From contig NW_019775729.1 of the NCBI RefSeq assembly GCF_001039355.2, forward strand, positions 61,799 through 125,798: 64,000 bases of DNA. Reading direction: 5' to 3'. The DNA comes from Lingula anatina (taxonomy: Eukaryota; Brachiopoda; Lingulata; Lingulida; Lingulidae). The position numbers and the translations under genes are program-made. This document shows, piece after piece, positions 11,477 through 21,404 of the stretch (positions are counted from its first letter, which is position 1; every line of letters begins with the position of its first letter). Below the pieces are notes generated by a model that was given only the letters and a program-made list of their open reading frames with translations, did not search any database and had not been told where the DNA came from.

Positions 11477-11566
11477 CTGTGACTTTACACTCCAATATCA
11501 CAGTGTCACCATCTAAAACAGTCATGGACTTCAAATGCTTGGTAAACTCAGGAGGAATGTGTTTGG
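11477..11566 (-). CDS. MYLK: MYLK exon: Ig domain first half (90 bases)
   Basis: KHIPPEFTKHLKSMTVLDGD then TVILECKVTG: A and B strands with cysteine. Not visible as a long ORF; called from acceptor ttttttgtag, donor ACAG|gttagt and in-phase joining to FPTPDVHW. Confidence 0.93.
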
Positions 11567-11875
11567 CTACAAAAAAGATACATTACATTTTTACATTTAA
11601 CAGTAGCATAAAGGCTGATGCCAAAGAGGGAAGGGGGAGAAATCAATTTCCCCTCACTAATGGTCATATTGAGAATCTCACAATAAGCCACATCATATCT
11701 TGTAAACTGTAAATTTACAAAACAATTATATGTAACATATGAGTAACTACAGATGTGAAATTTTTGTTACTGGTGTGCCTTTTCACCAATTCATTTTTCA
11801 ACAAAATTCAAGACAAAGTCTCTTCATGAATAAAGAAGCAATGATTTCCCAATTAAAAGGGGGGAAAAAACTCAC

Positions 11876-12073
11876 GTTGTACTGTGACTTGTGCAGTGCT
11901 CCTACTCTCTCCAGCAGAGTTCTTGGCCACACATTCGTATTTGGCAGTGTCCTCCACTGTGGATTTCTGTATCACCAACTTGGCAACATTTTCATCATAA
12001 CTCTGTACTAGTTGGTCTGAAGGTCGCAGAAGGCGGTGGTTCTTGTTCCATGACACAGTAGGGGTGGGGTTGC
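11876..12073 (-). CDS. MYLK: MYLK exon: Ig domain second half
   Basis: NPTPTVSWNKNHRLLRPSD then NVAKLVIQKSTVEDTAKYEC and VAKNSAGESRSTAQVTVQ. Core Trp and F-strand Cys are present. The 12074-13269 intron upstream contains a (CA)n and an (AG)n tract and otherwise nothing recognised. Confidence 0.95.
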
Positions 12074-12332
12074 CTGCAGAGAGAGATAATTTTTGTAATG
12101 AAGTGAATGAGGAGACTGTGTTTAAAATTTTTTGAAATGAGAAATGTTGGAAGTTGAAATAATGGTTTGAACTGCTGTGATAATTGTAATATACTTGGCT
12201 CTGAATCAACACATTCCAGCAAGTATGAGTATATAGCTTTAAACAGCAATCATTAATTAGCTTAAGGAATTAAAAAGGACTTCATAACATTTACCCCCTG
12301 TGTAACGTCTTTATCTAATATTTAATTTTTAA

Positions 12333-12370
<38 letters not shown>
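12333..12370 (+). repeat. (CA)n microsatellite
   Basis: About 19 CA dinucleotides in an intron. Confidence 0.96.
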
Positions 12371-12371
<1 letters not shown>

Positions 12372-13235
12372 ATTTCATAAAAAGATGAGTAAAAAATGAA
12401 ATATTTGGTTTTCATCTTTATTCTCATGAAATAACCTATAATGAGAGAGGGGGAGGGGAGTGATATGATGGCAAATAGATGAAGGGAAAAACTGAAGAAA
12501 AAGCTTGTTTTTTGTTTAGTTCAAATTCTTTTTTCTCAAAATAAATGTAGCAGAATGCACCATTTTAACAGTAATGATCAGTTGATACATTATTTACAAC
12601 ACACTGTACAAGTATAGCTTCCTGACAATATCTCATTACATTTTTATCGAAGTCTCATCAGCCCTTGCACAATAGATCATCATGAAAACTGCACAATCTA
12701 CAGATGGATCAAATACAAATTTAAGAAATACATCCAACAGGACATTTCCAAAAGTCAAACACCATCACTAAATGAATCCATCTTTAAGGCATGGGTAGGC
12801 AAAACAGGCAATAAAGCACCATACACAAGTAACTGATTACACAGTTTAAGGTCTGTGGCCAAGCTAAAGGAGAAAATGCCCTCAGTGATGTTTCTAAAGA
12901 AGTTATAACATCAGATACACAAGCAATGTCAAGGGCCCTATATACAAGAGTCCTATTGAAAAGATTGTCATTCTTTGATGGTTGATGAAATTTTCTCGAG
13001 ACACAGATAATATGGCATTTATGAACGATATCATTCAAAGCTCAAGTTTACATTAGTGGTTGAACTTATTGGACCTATTATGTTCAGTTGATTAAGTTAC
13101 AGCAGGTCGACTTATATGTCTGACTGGAATGAAGCAATTAAATGAAAGGGCAGTATTATCACTTTAAATTTCCCCTGATCTATTTCAGTTTTCTATAGCT
13201 TGATTTACAATGGCAGTACAAATAGATAGATCAAT

Positions 13236-13262
13236 AAGAGAGAGAGAGAGAGAGAGAGAGAG
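13236..13262 (+). repeat. (AG)n microsatellite next to a splice donor
   Basis: About 13 AG dinucleotides, read as (CU)n in the transcript. It begins roughly eight bases after the donor of exon 13270-13368. Confidence 0.95.
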
Positions 13263-13269
13263 TCTATAC

Positions 13270-13368
13270 CTGTCACAATGCATTCCAGTGTGATAGTTTC
13301 TCCTGCTGTTGTACTCAGGTCTTCAATGTTTTTCTCAAACTCAGGTGCTTGTCTTCTTTTACGTTTTT
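13270..13368 (-). CDS. MYLK: MYLK exon: basic linker and Ig domain first half
   Basis: Begins with a basic KRKRRQ stretch, then APEFEKNIEDLSTTAGETIT and LECIVTG, an Ig A-B strand unit with cysteine. KRKRR could pass as a nuclear-import-like motif, but its place at an Ig boundary makes a plain basic linker more likely. Acceptor cttcttcag and donor ACAG|gtatag. Confidence 0.93.
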
Positions 13369-13612
13369 CTGAAGAAGGTGATCACCATTTCATTTTTATG
13401 CATTCTTATTAGGACCATTTTACTCATATAACACTTAATATATAGCAACTGACACAACTGTTAGAAATAAGATACAATGCTGACAACAACACTTCAGTAT
13501 TGAACTTGGGTAAATTTTGCCCCAGGCACGAAAAATTCACATTGTAATATAACTGGTTTCAACTATTCCATCAGATTCCACTCTTTTAAAAAGAAATTAA
13601 ACACTGCTGTGT

Positions 13613-13641
13613 TGTGTGTGTGTGTGTGTGTGTGTGTGTTT
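13613..13641 (+). repeat. (GT)n microsatellite
   Basis: About 14 GT dinucleotides in the 13369-13908 intron. Nothing else was recognised there. Confidence 0.93.
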
Positions 13642-13908
13642 GGGTGTGTCAGTGTGTATGTAATACACAGCTAGAAAGGTAAATGTGCTGACAGTTAAAA
13701 AAATTTATTTTTCCAACACTGCTTTAGTAAAATTTTATCTCACTATGTGTTGCTTAAAATACACTATTCCAATGATGCTCTATCCTGCTATCCCAACTAA
13801 AATAAGGTATGTCATAAGCTCCATAAAATTCTAAATAAAACAGCCTTACAAAAAATGATATAAATGATGTGGCACACACAATACCACAGGAGTCACCCTG
13901 GTACTTAC

Positions 13909-14038
13909 CATATACGGAGAGTTCCATGGTGACAGTGTCTGAACCAGCGCAGTTACTAACAGTACAGCTGTAGTCTGCAGCATCCTCCAGAGTTACATCA
14001 CTGATTTCGAAGTAGTGGAAGCCATGGCGCTCATGAAT
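13909..14038 (-). CDS. MYLK: MYLK exon: Ig domain second half
   Basis: IHERHGFHYFEISDVTLED then AADYSCTVSNCAGSDTVTME and LSVY. F-strand D-Y-S-C is present, with an extra cysteine (S-N-C-A-G). Too short for a long ORF; supported by splice sites tttttcag and TATG|gtaagt and by phase. Confidence 0.94.
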
Positions 14039-14951
14039 CTGAAAAAATATGGGCCATTCACTACATGATGTATGAAGATATTTATGTTGTATTTATGATG
14101 AACTTTCTAAATATATCAAACTGTCTGACTGATAGGGTTTAATGATACTAGGTATTAATGGTGGACATCAATTGTCATAGTAAAAATACTATCAGTTTTA
14201 AAATTGTTGCTATTATCAGTGTTGCAATGAGAGTTCCTATGAACATTTGCATAATTATATGCTAACGCCATTTCAAAAATCCATTAACAGAAATGTGCCC
14301 TTGTTATGGCTGCATGATATATTGCCACATCTTTCTGTGATCATGGAGTTATATCACACTACTACCAGAAAGTTCTGTATTCACTTAGTGCATTGCTAGT
14401 TTTATGTTTGTTTACAACCTGCAGAGAACAATCCAGTTATAAAATGAAAACCCATTTTGGTATTCATCATACTTAAATAGGACCTTTTTCTTAGACTATA
14501 TAATGAAACATGTCATATCAGTATGGTAAAATAAATAAATGGATGAATGGATTCAGTAATAGTATACATTTGACCATTAATTCTCTAAAAGATGTACAAG
14601 TTAATAGGAAAATAGTCAAGAGCCAAAGTCAAGAGGACTATTTTAAAGCATGTTCACAACAAGGCTAACATAAACTGTATACAGACTAAATAATGATACT
14701 AAATGACATGATTGAATAGGGTTCCAGATCCCCTATAAAGAAAACTGGTTGACTGGTGATGTGATTTAGTCATCAGCCAGTCTAAGTCAGTCCAGTTGTG
14801 AATTAGCCTTACATAAAAATGCTAATGTCAAAATGGAATTAGGCTTTCAGGTTCAAATCTCTGTGCACTTGTTTTCATCTTTCTGAGGACAAAATCATGC
14901 ACAAACTATTCCTGAATGATTACAAGCAATAAATGTGAATCTATCCCATAC

Positions 14952-15160
14952 CTTGTACTTGCCACTATCTTGTAGTGCTTGCCCATCTTTTTTCCAAGTC
15001 AACTGTGGTGCAGGGCGACCCTCAACTGATGCCTTAAACTTGGCTGTCTGTCCCTCGTCTATGAACTGCTTCCTCGGTTTGATAATGAAATGGGGAGCAA
15101 TTTCACGGCCTGTTTTCCTTGCTTCTCTTTTCTCTCCTATTGTGTCGGAGGTTTTGACTG
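14952..15160 (-). CDS. MYLK: MYLK exon: linker and Ig domain first half, with a NAGNAG acceptor
   Basis: Linker VKTSDTIGEKREARKTGREI, then APHFIIKPRKQFIDEGQTAK and FKASVEGRPAPQLTWKKDG: A-D strands of an Ig with core Trp and no B-strand Cys. The acceptor reads ccccagcag, so the exon may start at 15160 or 15157, a difference of one alanine. The 14039-14951 intron downstream holds nothing recognised. Confidence 0.94.
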
Positions 15161-15465
15161 CTGGGGAGAAAGAATACAACACTGAGGAGGTATTTCATTT
15201 ATGACAAGTCATTTAATAACAAACAGAGAGAAAAGTATACTATTATCAACAATAAAAATGCAATTCCAAGCCATGTTGATTTAAGAAATGTTTAGAAATT
15301 TCAGTGTCTGAATAAAAAAGTTCAAATGCCACACACGTTTTACATCACAAAACATTCAACAAATAAGTATGGCAATGAATGTGTTGGAAACATACCTTGG
15401 TGCTCTAATGCATTATATTTTGAAAAATAAGTAAAATGTGTATTGCACTATACTCATGTCCTCAC

Positions 15466-15501
15466 CTTCAGATGCATCTTCTTCATCTTTCCCTTCTGCA
15501 C
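15466..15501 (-). CDS. MYLK: MYLK microexon: acidic linker (36 bases)
   Basis: Codes for AEGKDEEDASE with split codons at both ends (phase 1 in, phase 1 out). Acceptor tttttttag and donor GAAG|gtgagg. Being 36 bases and phase-symmetric, it can be skipped without breaking the frame. Confidence 0.88.
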
Positions 15502-15864
15502 CTAAAAAAATATACATTAATAAATATAAACACTGTTTTACTAGATATCTGTAGGTTTTTTCTTAAGCTTAGATCAACATGCCAATTGTGCTTATTTTTT
15601 TTATACCTGAGCATCAAACCCCAGGCAAACAGATTTAAGTTGGTGCCCTTAGGCCTTGTTTCTTAGTGATATGGGTAGCAATGCTGTATGTACAAATATG
15701 AAGAAAGCCCATGCAAACAAAATGGGTGATGAACAAAACTGATCAAACAATGTCTCGTAACTTACCACGCCTTCAGCTCACCTTGAATATAAATGTCTCT
15801 TTTCTTTGAAAAATCTTAATTAACATTTATCAAGTTGATTAAATGAAAAAAGTTGTATATTTAC

Positions 15865-18800
15865 CTCTGTCTTTAATTGCATGATTCTCCTGCTGGCCTA
15901 CCCCATTTCTACTCTTACTCTGACCTATGTTAACCCTTGATGTATTACTAACTAATCTGTCTTGCTGCCGCCTTAATCTAGCCTCCCTAAGTCGATCATT
16001 TACTGCAGTGGCTGCAGCTGTAGTCTTAGATGCATGTTTGCTACGAATATTTTGCCTTATTTCTGATAACTGTTCCATATCTTGGCCATTGCTGCCAGAT
16101 TGTTTAGATATGCTATTGTAAGTAACTACAGTATCAGTGCTCACTGATGTAGTGTCAGTAGAGGCCAACACACTGACATTGCTCTCTCTACTGTTACTGC
16201 TTACTGATGCTGACAACTGGTCTACATCTTCCCCAGCACAATCAGAATGCATCGTCAGCGTGTCACTTGCATCTATAATATCATCACCCTCTGATTTAGT
16301 ATCAGTGGAACCCAACACATCAACACTACTGTCCATATTGCTACTGCTAACAGAAAAGTTCAGTTGGGGAGATACAACAGAGTCAAAGTAAACTACAACT
16401 TTCCCATCCACAGTATCAATACCACTCCCATCCTGATGGACTAAAGTGATAACATTATCATTCTGGTTGTGACCATTTATTGGGGCAGGTGCTTCTTGAA
16501 CCGAAGTCACATCTTTAAATGCCTCATCCGATTGATGCAGTGAAGCAGACGACACAATCACCACCAAATCCAAGGGAGATCTCTCTGATATTATGTCATT
16601 TCCAATGTCTTCAGTGATGGGTTGACATGCTGTGTCATAGAACATAGTGCTGTCATTGGAAGTATCATTGTCATTGCCCATGGGCCAATGGCTTCCTTCA
16701 GTGCCTTGGGATTGCATACCTGTCTGCTGGACTGATTTTAATGTTACTACGGAGGGTGGGATATTTTGGACTGTATCAGTGCATTGTTCCCTATGTGTAT
16801 ATGTGTTACCTTGAGCTATATCATTGTTGAGATGCTCTTTGCTAAACTGTTGCATTGATTCTGATGTTTCTATAGAAGCCTGAACAACTTGACTTGCATC
16901 ATCACATTGGTCACAGTCCACCTGCTTTCTATCACTGCCCTGATGCTCTGTATTTAACTGCTGCACTGGTTTTGAAGTTTCTAAAGAAGGTGTGTTATTC
17001 TGTTTTGTACTAATGAATTGTGCCCAGGGTGCATTACCCAACATTTCAGTGCTACTGTTGGCTGTGATATTTACATTTGCATTACCTGATGGGTCTTTTC
17101 CTTGGGGAACAGTAGACCTATGTTCTATGTCAACATCTCTTAAGTGACCAGCAGAAGCTGGGCTTAAGGCATCTAAAGCATCATATTTTTTTAGATCTAA
17201 ACCTCCAGATTCTAAACCAATGGACCTGACATCAACATTAGGACTTCCCTCTGAGTAATGATTTTCATTCACGCCAACACTATTAAGTTCAGTATTATTT
17301 TGTAACTTTTTCAGCTCTCTGGCTATTCTAGCAGCCTTCTCCATGTCTGTCATACTTTCATTAAGGCCAACATCTTGAAGACTTCCTGTGCTCTTCAGGA
17401 CTTCTTGTCGCAGTGGTTCCAGTTTCATTACACTGGACCTCCTGTACTTTTGTTTCAGCGAAGCTTTACGGCTGTGGGAGGGGGTACTAGAAAGGCTGCT
17501 CCCTGGGGATGTAGAGTTACTAGGTGGCTGGTAAAAACTTAGAGAGTCAGAAGTACTGCGGGTATGTTTATGCTGCCTAGGTGAACTGGGATCACTGTTG
17601 GGTTCTAATTTTCTCTGAGAGTGTGGCGTGTTAGGGCCACTGCTCCCAGGTTTGCGTTTGTAAGGCAGAGGGGAGTGAGCTGTACTGGGGTTGCGCTGAG
17701 AGCGACTTCTGCGTAAGCGTCCTCCATTTTGGCTGCCATTAGCAAACAAGGACTGCATTCCCATGCGAGGGATACTCAGGCTATGGGAGAGCTGCCCCTC
17801 ATTTCTCTTGTCTTTATCATCTCTCCTGTTATCACCATCATCATAATCATTACTTTCAGATGTATGATGTATGATTTGTACTACAGGGGGTACATCACAT
17901 TGTGCCAGGGTTGCTTCAGCACAGACTCCTACAGCAATATTGGCCTTAGCGCTATTTGAAGTAACAGAGGTACCCATTGTTGGAACATCTCTAGGACATA
18001 CATAGGTTATGTGGGCGTGCTTATCTAATACATCTCCCAGGGTTTGTGTTTTGTCATCTTTTAGGGACATAAGGCTAGGTACATGGGATGTTTTTTGTAA
18101 ACAATCAGTTGAATTTTCCCTAGTACTATAAACATTTGTTGCAACACCTCTGGCTGTGTCTCTGGATACAGTGGCCTTGTCACTTGGAGCTGTATTTTTG
18201 TTTATTTTCTTTGTATCAGTGACAGTTGGGCTTATTTGGGGAGGGATATCTAAATATAGATGTCCCCTGGTGTGGTTTGGTGTCAGTGATTTTGGCAACA
18301 GTTCCTGTGTCACTTCTTTAGTTCTATGTTTAGAGTCCTTGTCTTTTTCACTACTTGTGGTTGTCACTACAGTGATGTTATTCAGTCCAGAGGATGTCTG
18401 GTTCTCTTGAATCTGAGTTAACTGGACCTTTCCACTAGACAAAATTTTGTGGTTAGAAAGCAAAACACTACTGTCACTGTCAACCTTCCTCTTTTCATCA
18501 GATTCTTTTCTGCTTGAAAACACTGCCTCTGAATGCCTTCTGGCTAATTTCTTACTTCTAATTTTGTTTTCCTCTGGTAGACTTAATTCTGTCCCACTTT
18601 CTGAGAAACATCTTGGTCTTTCTCTCATTTTACTGTTTTGTTTCTTCTGAGATCTGTAAGCAGGCAGCCACCTTGCCCGAGAAGCAATGTTTATTGCTGT
18701 ATATTCACTGCCATCTGCATCAGTTGTCTTATCAATGACTTTTCTTGTTTTAATTGGCAGGCTAGAGTGCCCAGGGTGGCTCTTGCTGCCAGACTCACTC

Positions 18801-19106
18801 ACAGACCTAATCCTGAACTCGTATTCAGTGTCTGGAGTTAAATCCACAATGTCATACTGTGTTCCCTGACAATGATTTGTGGAATTTTTCCATTTTTTAC
18901 TCCCTATTTTCCGAACCTGTACAACGTATGCTATGACTGGTGGCGAGCCCAACCAAGATGGTGCCAAGCGCCACTTAATGGTGACAGAGTTGTGAGTGAC
19001 TTGGACCACCTCAGGGCTTGTCTGTGGGGGTAGCAGTGCCATCTGCTCACCCACTGGGTAATCACCATTCCCCTCAGCCTTTGAGCTTACACTTCCCATG
19101 TTCCGC
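15865..19106 (-). CDS. MYLK: MYLK giant exon: FN3 domain plus about 950 disordered residues; possible internal start at 19099
   Basis: An uninterrupted frame of about 1,080 codons. From the first likely Met (19099) it reads MGSVSSKAEGNGD, a Gly/Pro-rich lead, then an FN3 domain (residues about 27-120: VTIKWRLAP, YVVQVRKIGSKKW, LTPDTEYEFRIRSVSESG). The rest is low-complexity Ser/Thr/Asn/Asp/Gln sequence with several basic Ser sites (RRHSE, SRKAS, RRSS) and a possible helix KAARIARELKKLQ. The last part, NDRLREARLRRQQDRL, is basic and probably helical. The donor is AGAG|gtaaat, phase 1. The 5' edge is uncertain: acceptor ttccag (start 19106, phase 2) would join microexon 21325-21352, while ctgcag (start 19117, phase 0) would suit a 5' UTR junction. 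An FN3 here is not part of the vertebrate MYLK plan as I know it. Confidence 0.85.
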
Positions 19107-21324
19107 CTGGAATAGTCCTGCAGGTTGAATAGTTTTTTATAGCTGATGACCAAAATATGCTGGTCACAAACTGGACTGAACAATGGCTTGGAGCTATACT
19201 GAAGTACACTTTGCAAAGTACAAGACCTGTAGATACTCATAATCCCTCTCTACACAAATCACAGTAAAGAAGAAAGACAAACTGAAAATGTTGGATAACA
19301 ACAGTTAAGGCGAACCTTTGTTTGCAAATTGACTTGAGAAATGAATGTACATAAAAGTTGTCTTAATGTATGATGTTTGCTGGCGAGTTGAAGTTGGGAC
19401 TCCATGATTACAACACAGACTTGATCAAAATCAAACCATCCTATATTTACTTGACCAAACGGTATCCTATTTTGTTAAATATCATATAACATATTTATAT
19501 TCAATCATACATTGGTTTATTATGTACTATCATTTTACTTTGTGAATATTATGTAACTTTTATGTGCAAATCCATGGTTGCATTTGTCCTAGTTCCTGTT
19601 TTGGAGACAATATTTGGCATATTATATATTAGGTACAAACTTTGAGGTTTACATACTTCTTTAATGGCAGTAGTTGGGACATCAAATAAACTTAATTTGG
19701 TAGAAATAAGCCTATTTCTTTAACATCATCACATCTCGGAGTTGTTGCACATCAGTGGCATTACCTGAACATATTGCAAAATACATTTTATATCTTTTTC
19801 TTGTAAGTTATTTCCTTTTTTATTTCAGTTCGAGTGATCTAATTCAATAAGAACCCATCTTATCTTTCAAAAATTTTAATTGATTCTTAGTGGACACCAT
19901 TTATGTAACATGGTTTAAGGTAATATAATTTTTAAATATATTTAGATTGAGTGGTTACTTACCAAATATACCCCATGAGTGAAAATTGTAACAGGACTGT
20001 TCACCATTCAGGATATGAGTACTTTATTAGACATGAATTTAATTTGACATCTTATTTCTGAAATAAGATGTCACATTAAAAAATTTGTTTTAATATTGGA
20101 CTAATTGTGTGGCATGACTTCTAATCAAAGGTGAGCACAAGTTTTGCATGTAAAAAGTAATTTTTATCCTCTGTGAAATAAACATCCCTTCTGTGACATT
20201 TCATGACATGTCACAAAACACAATGGCAGTAGATTGATGTTGCACTATAAGTGCCCTAACCTCAATATTTCCCTCACTATTTCCGTCTCATAGGAATTTG
20301 CCTTTTTTAAAACCCAGGCTGCCTACAGGTATGCAATTTATATCAAATCACCTGTAGGAATTTACAAGTGTAGCTTATTCATAGCAGGTGTGACACACAT
20401 TACAGCAATTTTCTAATGAACAGTTACTCCCTATATAGAATAAATATTTCTTTTTGAAATTACCACCAGTTTTACATAATAATAAGAGAGTTCAACCATA
20501 AAGATTGAAAGATGAAACAGGCACAAGTTAAGTGCACCTGCCATCTGCCTATATATTATGCTTGATCTTTATCCATTTTCTTAGCCAGTGATTTTTGTTA
20601 ATTTACATCTAACCTTACAGGGCCATAGGACACACTCCCCTCTATCTGATGTCCATAACAAGGCTTAAAAAACACTTTTTATCTACTTAAAAATATTTTA
20701 ATTTAAAACCTTGTGCCCTCTTTCCCATTGGCAGAAGATATAAATTTGAAACTGATGAAATAATTCAGACTCAACTGCTCACCTCTTATGAATTCCAAAT
20801 TTACTTTGTACAACTCTTCAGTCAGCTTTTTGGACAGAATCCCCTGGCATCTTCCTATGCATTTAACTCTGCACAACTCATTGACTTTTCACTGAGACAC
20901 ACACATATGATGAAGTGCATATAAGACCATGGTTTACGCACAGATGAAATCCAATGTAATTCTGGAAATGATTTCTCACCAAATACTTGTGTAACCTGGG
21001 ATTTATCACTGGTTGGTGTGCCATAATCGGAGTATATCAGGAGTATTTGTATCACAAACAAATTACTGGATGTAAGCTAAGTGATTGTAAATTGACTGGA
21101 GATAATGACCAGCCATGGGAATCTAGTTTGACATTTTAAAATGTAAATATTCATCATGTGAATAAAATTATTCCTGCATTTCCTAATTGCCACTGAAATT
21201 TAGTTGCTTTTTTACAGCACTCTGACTACCCTAACAACTTACCTGGATAAAAAAGCCGCCTAAAATGTACTGATAAGCAAAGGCAGTTAAAACCATATTC
21301 ACAGAAAACAAAATATTCACTTAC
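19107..21324 (-). other. Intron or candidate upstream region of the FN3 exon
   Basis: About 2.2 kb with no coding exon I can support. It holds two near-perfect inverted repeats (20045-20073 and 20192-20215). If an internal promoter exists it should lie here, but no TATA box or initiator stands out enough to call. Confidence 0.5.
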
Positions 21325-21352
21325 CTTTTGCTCCCCTTTTTTAAGAGAAATC
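21325..21352 (-). CDS. MYLK: Candidate 28-base MYLK microexon
   Basis: Flanked by a good acceptor (tctcctgtattag) and a perfect donor (AAAAG|gtaagt). Phase 1 in and phase 2 out. It would link KH of the giant exon (donor at 21405) through GFLLKKGSK to RRNMGSVSS at acceptor 19106 in one open frame. Without it, the upstream donor (phase 1) does not fit either 5' edge of the FN3 exon. Supported only by splice signals and phase. Confidence 0.6.
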
Positions 21353-21404
21353 CTAATACAGGAGATAATGCAAAAGTTGCGTAATAAACAAAAACAATAC
21401 ACAC

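Noticed and set aside
20855-21061. Minus-strand ORF that looked like a possible exon (YSDYGTPTSDKSQVTQVF then a GT)
   Set aside because: A donor-like GGTGAGA is present, but the only upstream acceptor gives a phase that fits no neighbour, and no domain is seen.
21226-21404. Coding continuation of the giant exon beyond donor 21405 (VYCFCLLRNF...)
   Set aside because: The composition changes abruptly to Cys/Phe/Ile-rich, typical of translated intron. The microexon at 21325-21352 explains the perfect donor there.
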